From positions 93,129,290-93,193,289 of the forward strand of contig CM075649.1 of the NCBI GenBank assembly GCA_037953625.1: a DNA stretch of 64,000 nucleotides, written 5' to 3'. The position numbers were made by a program, and so were the translations under genes. The stretch's first letter is position 1, and each line of letters starts with the position of its first letter. Below the pieces are notes generated by a model, which made no database searches, was not told where the DNA came from, and was given only the letters and a program-made list of their open reading frames with translations. The DNA comes from Crotalaria pallida. Taxonomy: Eukaryota; Streptophyta; Magnoliopsida; Fabales; Fabaceae. Of the stretch, positions 12,118 through 22,290 are shown in pieces.

Positions 12118-12316
12118 GTTGTATTCCTAGGTATACAACAATTCGTACATTCACCTAGAATGTACACGACAAGCTTGGAATCCATGCCACCCGAGCATAT
12201 CCCGTCATCCAAACGGACCGTCATCCAAACGGTATAACCATATCGGCAACCACTAAGCCGACCACGTCAACGACGTGTCATCAAGCAAGCGTATTGGCAC
12301 TCCCAGAGGCCCCCCA
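12118..12316 (-). other. Hairpin array in LTR Y, upstream of its ORF
   Basis: Successive self-complementary units are readable: GTTGTAT/ATACAAC (12118-12139), GTACATTC/GAATGTAC (12145-12165, 8-bp perfect stem), CCGT/ACGG twice (12202-12216, 12218-12232), CGGC/GCCG (12244-12260) and CACGTC/GACGTG (12263-12277). On the minus strand, CTC-TGG-GAG lies near 12300. The array sits between the donor-like site and the ORF, as in the LTRs at 15363 and 46203. Confidence 0.6.
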
Positions 12317-12574
12317 CATGTTTAACAAAAACATGATATACGTCCTACCATCCAAACTCCAGAATGAATGCATTACTTAGTTAAAAAAGGAATTGATTGA
12401 CGTATTATTCTTTTATTAATATCTTACGCGCCCTCCGAGCAACGTATCATTATCCAAATGAAAACATCACAACGTCAGTCAATTTCCTTTTAAGCTCAGA
12501 ATCACTTGGTTTATTGTTCTTTAAGTGTTACAAAATGATTTAGAATTGAAAATGGTATTTTTAAGTTTCTGACT

Positions 12575-12910
12575 AAAAATACTCGAGTGTTTTCCATAAT
12601 ACTCGAGTAGTTTATCAGTTTCCAGATTTTACTCGAGTAGTTCATAATTATACTCAAGTCGTTCATGTCTTTTTAGAGATTTAAGTTTTCAGATCTTCAT
12701 AAATATACTCGAGTAATTCATGAGATACTCGAGCAGTTCATTACCCAGAATACTCGAGTAGTTCATGTATTACTCGAGTTGTTCATCAATTTTTACTCTT
12801 GTTGCATCTGAAATACTCGAGTGCCAAGCCTGATTCTCAAGTTGGTGCGCCAATTTTCACACCGGTGCACCACGAAATACTCGAGTGTTAAGCCATATAC
12901 TCGAGTATTT
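12575..12910 (-). repeat. Cluster of TACTCGAGTA-type palindromes in LTR Y
   Basis: About ten copies of ACTCGAGT or near variants (ACTCAAGT, ACTCGAGC) occur, several followed by AGTTCATG, with two more at 13945 and 13965. The motif is palindromic with a central CG flanked by TA. Confidence 0.85.
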
Positions 12911-13309
12911 GCAGACAGAACAGACTGAAAACTTGGTTTTTACATACCATTTCAATTTCTAAACATTTTTAACCTAAACCAATGATCAAAACAGTTCATA
13001 TACCATATATTGAACATGTTACAACGCTTAATACATATCAAATTACAGATTTGACAGAGGATTCATCAATCATGCATAAAATGCACATTTTAACAACTCA
13101 ACACCTCAAATTGCATAATAAGCACAATTCTCATGAAATAAAGTTCATTTAAGCTTGTATGCATGATTTAGAACTTGCTTAACACAGTTTTAGAGCAAAG
13201 CTTGGTCTCCAAACCAAAGATCCTATTCAATCTAAGCCCTTAGAGCCTCTTGGTGGCTCTCTAACACAATTAATGGAATTTACTCTCTATCTAGTGAATA
13301 TAATTACTT

Positions 13310-13320
13310 CCCCTTACCTC
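13310..13320 (-). promoter_or_regulatory. Splice-donor-like conserved block of LTR Y
   Basis: The minus strand reads GAG|GTAAGGGGAAG followed by an AT-rich stretch and CACTAGAT. The LTRs at 15363 and 46203 carry the same block in the same relative position. Predicted donor GT at 13317-13316. Use in splicing is an inference. Confidence 0.5.
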
Positions 13321-13803
13321 TCAGACGTGAATCAACAAAGGATTGACAAGAAAAAGGCTCCACAATTCTCAGATCAACTTCAAGCATCACATGCAGAGCA
13401 TTTTTGAGTGCATCACCAAAATGGAATTGGTTCACACATGAAACAGAGAATAAAATTAGGGAAATTAGATTTTCTAGACTCTATGCAACATAATCTAACT
13501 AAAGAAACCAAATTTGAGACTCAGGGACTCATGAGCTTACCAGAATCAATGATCAAAGTAAGCTCCAGACCAAGACTTGACCAGCAACAGCTTCACTTCC
13601 AAGCTCCAATTCTCCCAATACACTCCCTCAATCCTCACGATTTTGGTGTTTATACAAAGCTCGTGATGTGAGCTTTGTATTCGTGTATCACTCAAATCTT
13701 AACACTCAGAATTGAAGAAGAATCGAAGGCAACAAATCTGAAACCCTAACTTCATCAACAAATGCAAGTTTGATCAAAATCTTCAGCTTAATGGTGTTGA
13801 TGA

Positions 13804-13813
13804 GCTTAAATAG
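13804..13813 (-). promoter_or_regulatory. TATA box of LTR Y
   Basis: The minus strand reads CTATTTAAGC, about 420 bases inside the LTR start. Element A's LTR has the closely similar CTATTTAAGG. Confidence 0.5.
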
Positions 13814-14384
13814 GCAAAGAAGACTTCCATGCACAACGACACGAAAGCTTTGAGGTGTTGGGGAGGAAGTATTCGTGGCAAGAAGAGGAAATCGTTGATG
13901 GTGACTCACCAAACGCACTAACTCGTGCAACTCAGACCAGAATACTCGAGTTTTCCGAGAAATACTCGAGTATTTTGCCCCATTTTTGAAAAATAGTTAT
14001 TTTATTTACTTTCCCTCCAAAACCTTTCCTATAATTGCTTCTAGGTCCCAACCCAGGGACTAATATGCAAAACATTTATTTTATGCATTATAATATTTAT
14101 TAAATAATTTCACACACATAAACTAGTTACATGAATACGCATTTTAATCAAGGATTAATATAAAAATCATTAATTATAATTAAATTATAATTAACATTTC
14201 ATTAATCGGGGATTAAAATTTTGGGGTGTTACAATCTGCATCAAAGGAAACATTTTAGAAACTATTACATTTTCGCAAACGAGTTTTGAAACCATTGTAA
14301 TTAATGTTAAAAAAAATTTCTCTCATTTTTATGAAATACTATGGAAATTAAATATTTTTCAAGTTACCAAATCGGGGCGTTACA

Positions 14385-15357
14385 ATAATAGATCTTCCAG
14401 GATAGATACTTTCATAGGGCAAGTGTCCTTAGCTCATGACAGGTCCGAAACATAAGCCCCTAGGTCATTGTTCTGATGGTAACTTCGAGCTAGGAGCTTA
14501 TCAGTCTTTTCAAATTCTGAAGTGGTGAGCCCTACATCTTTAAACGCTTTTATCTTATCATTGATCTTTCAAATCGTTCTAAACCCCACCTCCACATGTT
14601 GCGCCAGTTTCTATTCCGGAGTGACACACCTTCTGACTATGATAGGTTTTTTTCTTGAGGAGCCCCTAAGTTATTATTATTTTTGGGAAAGCCTTTTCAT
14701 CCTCTCTTAGGTAGTCATCACTTACTCTCAAGCTTCCTTCATCTTCCACAGGCTTTATTGTCTCTCAATGGTAAACCCCTCTTTTCGTTTTGACTCTACG
14801 GTCGAGAATACTGTTTTTAGGTATGTCGCTGGGCATGCCCTTCCTCACATTACGATTTGTTCCGATCCTACGAAAGAATGTGATTATCGAATTATCGCTT
14901 CAACCAAATCAAAGCGCATCTGCTCTCGCCAAAGTGATGAAGCTTCTCCTTATTTTCTCATGATGTACAGGTGTCTTTTTTCTCACCTCAAGGTCTTTCT
15001 TCCCTTTAGCCAGTTTAAACTGCCATGTTGGAGAGGTTGAGAATTTCTACCACTCAACTTCACCCTAATAGTTGGGCTTTCGTCCAGACTGCTGAGATCT
15101 TTTGTGCCCAATTTGGGCTTGTTCTCACCGCTTTTGTTTTCTTCCATCTCTTCAAGGTTCTTGCTGTGAAGGGTTATTGTTGGGTTTCTTTTTGGAAAGA
15201 GACCGGGCGTCCCTTTTTCACTCCACATACTGATAGCTTGAAGGATTTCAAACCTGGCATCTTCAAGATCATCACGAATGAGGGGAAACACTTCTTCTTT
15301 ATTGAAGATTCAGGGGCCTCAAAATTCTACTCGCACTGATTAGAGGCCTTCTACCCT
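14385..15357 (+). pseudogene. First half of a decayed transposon-derived gene ('putative gypsy-type transposon' / mobile-domain-like)
   Basis: Bases 14768-15040 and 15025-15339 give overlapping frames in two registers that together resemble the plant 'putative gypsy type transposon' region (Pfam Transposase_28-like): an F-L-P-F-S-x-F stretch, then Q-L-H-P-N-S-W-A-F-V, F-F-H-L-F and G-x-x-W-V-S-F. A frameshift near 15030, a stop at 15337-15339 and the LTR insertion right after L-E-A-F-Y-P-G-G show it is dead. The frame resumes at 19166 after the solo LTR. Bases 14385-14760 hold short frames that may be its N-terminus, but nothing there is recognisable. Family call is from recalled motifs and is tentative. 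Confidence 0.5.
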
Positions 15358-15825
15358 GGTGGTGTAAGACCCACTGGAATTCCCGAAATTATTATATAAA
15401 TTTTAAATGATGTTATAATGGAATTTTTGTATTTGGTTTAATTATTATTAAGTTTATCATAATTAAAAAGAAAGGGCAAAATGGTAATTTTACCCCTTAT
15501 TATGAAATTTTATCAAAATAAATTAGGAAATATGAAAATAAATTTGAAAGTATGAATTTTGTGAATTTTCAGTATTTTTTTATACATTTTAAATAAATGA
15601 AAACAGAATTAAAATCATTTTGGAAGGAAAATGAATAAAGTAAAATATTTTGAATTTTTGAAATTTTGAACATGATAGTCGATTACCGGGTCATGGTAAT
15701 CGATTACCACGACAGTTTGAGAGCTGCTTCATGGCGGTTTAGGACAAATTCTTGAACCCCAACGCGTTTTCCTTGCCCAATAAGCTTCTAAGACCACCCT
15801 TACTTCATATAGAAGTAACTTGAAG

Positions 15826-15834
15826 TATATAAAT
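15826..15834 (+). promoter_or_regulatory. TATA box of the 15363 LTR
   Basis: Reads TATATAAAT, 463 bases inside the LTR, followed within about 60 bases by a pyrimidine-rich leader (about 15900-15935). Confidence 0.55.
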
Positions 15835-16340
15835 ATCAATTGGGTGGAGCTTGAGCTCCATTTGATTCCCAAAACTCGTTTTTAGATCCTGATTTCTGGT
15901 GCCTTCTTCTTCTTATTCGTTCTCCTCCCTCAGAGCATCTTTTCCAATGAAACCAAAACACAAATCAAGTTCTATTTCCATTCTTAAAAGAGAACCAAGT
16001 TGCACCAAAAACCCCTTCCTATAGTTCGAGTCTGATCCTTCAAAGATCAACACGCGAAACTGAAACAGAGCAAGAACAGTTGCATTTGCTCACCTAAATC
16101 GAATTGGTTTGGTAAACTCAGTAACCCTTTTAATTCCCCACTTGTTTCTTATCAAAATTAGTACTTCGTAGTTGCTTAATGTAACTTGGTTTTTGTTTTT
16201 CCGTGGCTTATTCATGGCGAAATTCGTGGCCAAAGATAGTTGCTGCATAAGTTTTTATGCAAGTTCAGTATTGAGCTTTGAAGCTCAAAACCAATTTCCA
16301 GACTTTTCCTTTCAATCAAACCTTATCTTAATCTTCTTCT

Positions 16341-16370
16341 AGGTAAGGGAGAAGTTACCTAATCACTAGA
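16341..16370 (+). promoter_or_regulatory. Splice-donor-like conserved block of the 15363 LTR
   Basis: TCTAG|GTAAGGGAGAAG followed by CTAATCACTAGAAT. The block matches element A at 47139 and LTR Y at 13317, although the surrounding sequence has diverged. Predicted donor GT at 16343-16344. Confidence 0.5.
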
Positions 16371-16878
16371 ATGAGTTCTAATAAGCTAAAAATGTAGGAA
16401 CCATTTGAGGTTCATTGGGCTATGAAACTTGAAAAGGGAAACTGACTTGGAGGTCAGAAACCACTGAAAAATGAATTTGATTCACTCTAATATGTTTTAA
16501 TCTTGCCTATAAGACGTTTAGATTGAATTAAAACTGAAAGGAAAATATTTTGATTTGTTAAAGTGTTGATTTTGATGTTTATGCATTATTTGAATTTGAT
16601 TATGATAACATGGCTTATGATTTGAATTGATGTTGCAAACAAGTTTAGTTTATGTTACTTAACCGCTGTTTATGATGGGGAATGGACAAGGAATCATGGG
16701 TTTCAATTTGGTATTGAAAAACTAAAATTTGGTGCTGGAGTTATCGTGGTAATCGACTACCAACACTAGGTAATCGATTACTATGTGTTCAAAAATTATA
16801 AATTAATATTTAAATAATTGTTCTCTTTATTTGCCATTAATTAAAGGTTTATTGTATCACTAATGTTAAATACTAAGA

Positions 16879-17250
16879 CCACTAGTTGGACTATTACCCC
16901 AGTGGCTTTATTTAACCTCATTTGGCAGACTATTACTCCAATGAAATTTTCATTTAACTCTTTAAAAATCCATCACAGGTGGCTCTGCCCCGATGGAGTT
17001 CTTAATAGATTTATAACATCTCTTTGCGACCATCAAAGGTGGCTATGCTGCTGATGAAATATTTAATTTTTACTTGGAATTACTAAATATATTATGAATT
17101 TATCTTGTCTCTTAATAACCATCAAAGGTGGCTATGTCGCCGATGGAATTTATAACTCGTTACGATTTATTCGCAGTTATTAAATAAAAGTGTAATTTGT
17201 ATTATTTCATAAATACCATCAAAGGTGGCTATGCTGCCGCTCGCCGATGG
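16879..17250 (+). other. Hairpin array in the 15363 LTR
   Basis: Six units are seen: CCACT/AGTGG (16879-16905), TCATTTGG/CCAATGA (16918-16944), and four copies of an outer CCATC/GATGG-type stem enclosing GGTGGC and G(C/T)xGCC halves (16970-16996, about 17030-17057, 17119-17146, 17216-17250). The second of these four has decayed outer pairing. They lie between the donor-like block and the ORF. Confidence 0.6.
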
Positions 17251-17828
17251 AAATTCTAATTCATTGTGATGTGAATCTTATGTGAATAAAACCTGAATAA
17301 AGGATTGGAATTTACTTGGAAACGAATTGAATCTGGAATGAATAGGGACATTTGAATGTCATCGAAATATGTGGAAGAATGCTGCCGGATATTTGTGGAA
17401 TTAATGAAATGGAATAAAATCATAAAATAAATATGACATTATCATGCATGGTGAAAAAATGGAAGGGCTCCGATTTTACGTTGTTGATGCAAGGCTTGGG
17501 GTAGGGCGTATAGTGCCAAAAGTTGGGCCAGCTCCCGGTAAATCGTGATGCACTATGAGGATGGATTTGCTCCGGTTCATTGGAAAGGTAGATGGCTGGC
17601 TTAGGATGAATACAGATGTGGCCGGGTCTTACCATACCGTGATGCTTGGAAGTAGGCATGCATCATGCAATTAAGGAATTGAACGAATGTGAAAATGGAT
17701 TGTGCACATGTACTTGCATTATGAGCTGTTATGCGCTAATATGTGTATGCTATTTTTAGCCTCTATTATGCTCATTTGATAATGTGTTTAGCTATGACTT
17801 ACTCCCTTCCCGTTTTGTTTGTTAGGTA

Positions 17829-18299
17829 ATGGCTCACAATCTTTTCTGCATAGAGATGAGGCCGCTCCATAATGGAGAATTGCACTATGATGGAGATAGG
17901 GCTTTGTATGAGGGTGATGTGGAAGTCATCTTTCGCCACCCAAACCCTCTGTCCAGGATGCGCCCCCGAAGGGCTAGGATTCCGATGATATACATAATGC
18001 ATATCCCACCAGCTTTCACTCGTCGCCATGGAACGCTACCACCACCACCACCTCGACGTTTTCCTAGACGTGCTATTCCACCGAGTCCTACTCCATCGGT
18101 GGAGAAAGTTATTCCGGAGGTTCCTACTCACCCTAGTTCTGGCCAAGGAGTTAGATGTGAAACTCCTCAGTATGTGCCTAGTGATCCAGCACATACGGTT
18201 GAGAACGAGGAGGAGGAAGAGGACCCTATTGAAGAGGAGGATCCGGTGGAGGGCAGTGATCAGGTGGCGGAGGATGATCCCGTGGAGGATTCCGAGTGA
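17829..18299 (+). CDS. LTR-embedded ORF, 156 aa, basic N-terminus and acidic tail (15363 LTR)
   Basis: Same family as the ORFs at 11375 and 48702, and more diverged. Conserved positions include C-I-E-M-R-P, Y-E-G-D-V-E-V, H-P-N-P-L-S-R-M-R-P-R-R, R-I-P-M-I-Y-I-M-H-I-P-P and a Pro/Arg-rich stretch, then an acidic tail rich in E-E-D-P and V-E repeats (about residues 120-156). Spacing between blocks is kept and changes are largely conservative (E/D, I/M, V/I), which suggests past protein-level constraint. The ATG follows an acceptor-like TTGTTAG|GTA. No domain is recognised and the function is unknown. The frame is intact in a solo LTR. Confidence 0.65.
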   Translation: MAHNLFCIEMRPLHNGELHYDGDRALYEGDVEVIFRHPNPLSRMRPRRARIPMIYIMHIPPAFTRRHGTLPPPPPRRFPRRAIPPSPTPSVEKVIPEVPTHPSSGQGVRCETPQYVPSDPAHTVENEEEEEDPIEEEDPVEGSDQVAEDDPVEDSE

Positions 18300-18564
18300 A
18301 CTCCTGTGGTTTGTAAGTTACAATACTATCTAGTTATGTTTATGTTTTGAGTTCTGAACCATACGCTCTTGGTTACACTTATGTTAGGAGTTTTAATTAA
18401 CTCAGAGTCTAGTAGTAAATGAGGAAAACGAAACTTATGTATTTTGAAAGAATATTATGAATGATGTGAGATTATGTATATTATGAAGCAAGTTATATAT
18501 ATGAATGCAAGTATTTTGCTTCCGCGCATGTTAAATTGATTTTGTTGGAATTAGATAAATGAAT

Positions 18565-19077
18565 ATTTATGGTTTTAATCCTTGAAAGTTGGGAGTATTT
18601 TGATTTTGGTCCCTAGAAGTTTTTTTGACCTTGACTCATCCTTAATTGTTTTGAAATTTTGGATTTAGTCCCTGCCATTAGGAAAAATCTGTTAATTGTT
18701 GATGTGATTAACGAAACGTCACATCAGCATACACGTGTGCAAATGTTGCATGTCCCAATAGGATGACATGGATGATCCGAACCCGCAGGAGCAAAAGGGC
18801 CAAGGCCCAACCAAAATGTGTTTGTGGATTGGGCTTTGGCCCTTTTGCTCCTGCCGATCAGAATCATCCACGTTATCCTACCTATGACATTCCATACTTG
18901 CACACGTGTATGTTGATGTGACGTTCTGTTAGCCACGTCAGTAGTTAACGAATTATTCCTCATAAGGACTAAAACCAAATTTTCAAAACAATTAAGGATG
19001 AGTCAAGGTCAAAAAAACTTCCAGGGACCAAAATCAAAACACTCCCAACTTTTAGGGATTAAAACCACAAATAAGCC
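18565..19077. mobile_element. Foldback / MULE-like element with about 240-bp terminal inverted repeats
   Basis: The two ends are inverted copies starting near TGGTTTTAATCC and sharing long stretches (GTTGGGAGT, TTTTGATTTTGGTCCCT, CTTGACTCATCCTTAATTG) down to GTCACATCA and the CACGTGT core, leaving almost no unique centre. The 7-bp repeat AATGAAT flanks it (18558-18564 and 19078-19084). It carries no coding capacity. Long inverted repeats and a 7-9 bp duplication suggest a non-autonomous Mutator-like or foldback element; the superfamily is not certain. Confidence 0.75.
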
Positions 19078-19165
19078 AATGAATTATCTAAAAAAAAAAA
19101 AAATTGGTCGCTATTTTCAGAATAAGTTATTTAAAAGAGTTAGAAAGTCGGGTCGTCAGAGGTGG

Positions 19166-19970
19166 CTCCCAAAACTTTTTCGTAGAAGTTGATTATTTTT
19201 CCACGGAAGAATTTGTCATAGTGGGCTTAATCGATGATTGAGCCATGAAAGTGGGGCCCATTTTTGCAAGAAAGTTCTTTCTAAGGCTCCAACCGAGCTT
19301 ATGACCATTTCAGTGAGTACGCGTATTTTGTCTTGAATTTTTTTATATGCCTTTTTTCACTGTACTCATTTGCTTTTCATCATTGAGTGTCTCAAGTGTC
19401 AAAACCTCTTTTTGCAACTTTGAGATCTCGTCCTGAAGAGCATCGCTAGGGTAATACGGTTGTTCTATACCCTTATGTCCCTCCAAAATTGACTAAGGCT
19501 AAGAAAAGAAAGGTCGTGGAAGAGCCTTCCTTAGAGTCATAAGAGGAACTAGAGCCTTCTCTTACGAAGACAGATACAATAAAATGACCAGGGATGCCCT
19601 CAGGGCGAAGGCTATAAGCCTTCGGTGAAGTTAAACTAGTGTTGTCTAATTTGCCGCTTGGCTTTGCGGGAAGGTTGCATCCCATGTTGACATGGAGAAG
19701 AAACTTCGAGCCGACGCAAACCTTAGTGCACAAGAAATTGAGAATGTCCCGCCAAAGACTTCGTGCATCCGAGCTTAAGGTTGCCAAATTTGGTTCCGAC
19801 CTTGATACCCTAAAGAAGAGGGTTTCCGATCTCGAGAAGCAAAATGCTGCCTTGGAAGAATTGAAGGATTCGCTTCAATGCCAAAATAGTGTTTATGATA
19901 ACTCTATGAAGGAGCTAGAGGCTCGTCTCGAGGGTTTTCAGAAAGAAAAGAAGGAGCTCAAAGGATGACA
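19166..19970 (+). pseudogene. Second half of the decayed transposon-derived gene, coiled-coil region
   Basis: This continues the frame interrupted at 15357 once the solo LTR is removed, in broken registers. At 19741-19968 an open frame gives a heptad-rich segment (L-x-x-L-K-K-R-V-x-D-L-E-K-Q-N-A-A-L-E-E-L then L-E-A-R-L-E-G-F-Q-K-E-K-K-E-L) that is a strong coiled-coil candidate; plant gypsy-type transposon genes of this sort often end in a coiled coil. Several stops and shifts precede it (19190-19640). A minus-strand frame at 19473-19787 overlaps it and is a shadow. Confidence 0.45.
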
Positions 19971-21773
19971 TAGAGGGTTTTCCCAAAATGCCCCTTCCTA
20001 TGTATTTCATCTTTTTCTCGCCCTTGATTCCCTCCCTACGCCATCCCCAATCCACATCCCACTACTTACACAACTCATTCATCCTTACACTATACATGAT
20101 TTGTTCTCATGATTACCAAAGTCTTGACCTCGACATTACGATAAAAAGAAGTCAAAGATTAGAATTAATACGTGGTATAAGGATGATGAGTAAATAACAT
20201 AAAAATGATGAGTGAGTTGCATAAGTGATGAATGCGTTGAGCAAGTATTATTCCCATCCCTATGTTTCAGGTAAGTATACCAAACACGAAAATACCACCA
20301 GGAACATCTTGTCTTGCCTATACATCATTACATAACGAAGACGAAGTTTCATGAATGGGAAGGTAAATTATTAACCACCCAATTCTCCTAACCCATGTTT
20401 GAAATGTCAAACACTAATCAAAATGACATTACTTTTAAAGCACCCATTCCCAAAAAACCAAAAAAAAAAAAAAAAAGAAAAAAAGAAAAGAAAGAAGAGA
20501 GATATTACTTTTAAGTTTCAAAGCGAATTTTCCATTTAATAATTTTCATTCATTGCTAAATTAATTTAATAACTAATTAGTATGTAACTACATCATCAAC
20601 AAGTAAAATCAAGGCGATGGCTAAGATACTCATTTGGAATTAATGAGTTTATATTTGTTTCATGTTTTACTTTATCATTCCATTTCAATTTTGAAATTCC
20701 CCTTTTTATCATATCTCTTATCTCAAGTCCTTCCTCCACCCTTAGTTCTTATTTCGGCACCCATTAACCCACCACCTTCCTACTCCCCTCCCCACCCTAT
20801 CCTTCCTCTCTCTATTCGGTATTAGATCCTCACCAAGATTTATTTTTGGCCTGCACTAAATTTCTTGAAAGTAGCCATAATAATACTAGTGGTTTTTTTG
20901 CCAAAACAACGAGGATGAAAAAAATATTGGTTGAATTGAGACCAACAATAATAGAGGTAGAAGGTTGGTTTGAGTTAAGGGATCGAGGTTAGTGAGGGTG
21001 AGGAGCGAAGCGACTCAACGACAATAAATAGAAGGCATCAAAAACACAGGGTCAAATTGTCAATGAACAATCTTTTATAATAAATCGTTGGCTCTCTTTT
21101 TCTCAAAGACAATTGAGTACCATAATCAATAACTCAAAATGAGTACTTTAACCATCACCGTAAAATCAAACATGTATATTTTCAATAGATTTCTAGCTCC
21201 CATGCATGCATATAAGAAACCATTTCTACACAGTTCAAAGTTACCCTCCCAGTGTAGCCACTTTATCCACTAGGATGACATAAATAAATAAATGAATAAA
21301 GTAATGACAAAACTTTCAAATGACTTTCATAACACCATCTTTGTGGTACCAAGGAAACACGGACATAACATAGAATATAGACACGACATTGGACATGGAA
21401 AAAGAAATATAAAATGATAAAAATGATAGTTAGGAATGTCTAAATCGATAAGCATCCAACGTGAAACATGATACATGTCCAACATGGCACCAAATATGAA
21501 ACATGGCACCAAATATGAAATGTCTGTGTTTCCTTGTGTGGCACAAATGTAATACATAATAAAAATTACTACCAAGAAAAAGTAGAAGAAAAATAATTCA
21601 TATGCCTTGTATACTTAAGTAATTAACTAATTATGAATGATACACAAAAAAATAAAGGAAGGATAGTTCAATAGCCAATTTTAGCATGTACAGTACAAGT
21701 TAGGTGGGTAAACATAACAAAACCAGTGTTGGAGAGCAACAGGGTCCGAAAAAAATCATCTATATTAAATATC
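19971..21773. other. Intergenic stretch, no gene recognised
   Basis: AT-rich DNA with a 17-base A run followed by an A/G-rich tract near 20461-20500 and a short direct repeat (GAAACATGGCACCAAATATG, twice near 21480-21518). The last few hundred bases should contain the 3' UTR and polyadenylation region of the minus-strand YCF20-like gene. Confidence 0.5.
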
Positions 21774-22229
21774 TCAACTGGCAAGTTTAAAGGCATCAAT
21801 GAAGAGTCCATAGGTGAAACCCATTTTAAAATTATTGAGAAGAGCAATTGGGAAAGTAACTTTTGGCCGGCTATAATAGAACTTAGTCACATACTCAGTA
21901 AGAAGAACACATACAACTGCGGCAATAACATCATTGACTGCTAGAGCTCCAAAAGACAAAGAGATTGTTTGTGCAACATAAAATCCACCTAACAAGGAGA
22001 TTCCACCAAACAGAGTCCTACGAGAAGGACTCCGAAAATAATTCCTCGAGAGCTCAGGCACAATCCTAATAATGTCCACTAGTCTCCGTGGTCCACCATT
22101 CTCTTGCACAGCTCGAATGCGAAATCCCGATGCAGATCTGGATATGAACCTTGGAGGTGCACTGATTTTCGTTTTAGGAATTGTGCCAAATCTGAGGCCT
22201 GTTGAGATCAAGCTCATTGAATGTGCCAT
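21774..22229 (-). CDS. YCF20-like chloroplast protein, 151 aa
   Basis: The product matches the plant nuclear YCF20-like family (relatives of cyanobacterial and algal Ycf20; Arabidopsis members are linked to thermal dissipation of excess light energy). From the M-A-H-S-M start, residues 1-45 are rich in S, R and K and poor in acids, as expected for a chloroplast transit peptide. The core R-R-L-V-D-I-I-R begins near residue 48, two hydrophobic segments follow at about 72-94 and 99-118, and the conserved L-N-N-F-K-M-G-F-T-Y-G-L-F-I-D-A-F-K-L end is at about 131-149. An upstream in-frame ATG at 22247 lies before a good splice acceptor (CGAAAACAG|ACAAATGG, exon from 22233), so I prefer ATG 22229-22227. 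The coding part is a single exon. It is the only clear host gene here. Confidence 0.85.
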   Translation of the reverse strand: MAHSMSLISTGLRFGTIPKTKISAPPRFISRSASGFRIRAVQENGGPRRLVDIIRIVPELSRNYFRSPSRRTLFGGISLLGGFYVAQTISLSFGALAVNDVIAAVVCVLLTEYVTKFYYSRPKVTFPIALLNNFKMGFTYGLFIDAFKLAS

Positions 22230-22290
22230 TTGTCTGTTTTCGATCAAGAATTAGTAAAGGTCAAACCAGAAAGAATGCCAACCTAGGAAA

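Larger units (their letters stand above)
10643..14233 (-). mobile_element. Solo LTR Y (Tekay-like Ty3/gypsy), 3591 bp, duplication ATCTG
   Basis: Bounded by TGTGACACCC at 10643 and GGGGTGTTACA ending at 14233, with the perfect 5-bp duplication ATCTG at 10638-10642 and 14234-14238. It has no primer site, polypurine tract or internal region, so it is a solo LTR from LTR-LTR recombination. Sense is minus, from the TATA box (13804-13813), the donor-like GAGGTAAGGGG (13320-13310) and an intact ORF (11375-11845). Between donor and ORF lie hairpins (12118-12316) and many CTCGAG palindromes (12575-12910). The order matches element A's LTR. Confidence 0.9.
8603..14384 (+). repeat. LTR Z (plus strand, 5' part missing), host of three insertions
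   Basis: The right end AATCGGGGCGTTACA (to 14384) matches the minus-strand right end of LTR X: both read TTTTCAAGTT, CC, AATCGGGG, GTTACA with a few substitutions, so X and Z belong to related families. No primer site follows 14384, so this is a 3' LTR or solo LTR. Its 5' part is cut off by element X at 8602. Inserted pieces are the Cassandra-like LTR at 8981-9382 and solo LTR Y at 10643-14233; net Z sequence is 8603-8980, an uncertain part of 9400-10642, and 14239-14384. A splice-acceptor-like GTGGTAG precedes an ATG at 8942 that starts like the LTR ORFs described below. Confidence 0.6.
15363..19160 (+). mobile_element. Solo LTR of a Tekay-like Ty3/gypsy element, 3798 bp with foldback insertion
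   Basis: The LTR starts TGTAAGACCC and ends GGTCGTCAGA, flanked by the perfect duplication GGTGG (15358-15362 and 19161-19165). The last dinucleotide is GA instead of CA, most likely a point mutation. There is no primer site or internal region. Order in plus sense: TATA box TATATAAAT (15826-15834), donor-like AGGTAAGGGAGAAG (16341-16354), hairpin array (16879-17250), acceptor-like TTGTTAG (17819-17825), ORF (17829-18299), LTR end. Paired TAATCGATTA-type palindromes occur at about 15680-15705 and 16747-16780. Removing the foldback and its duplication leaves about 3.3 kb. Confidence 0.9.
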
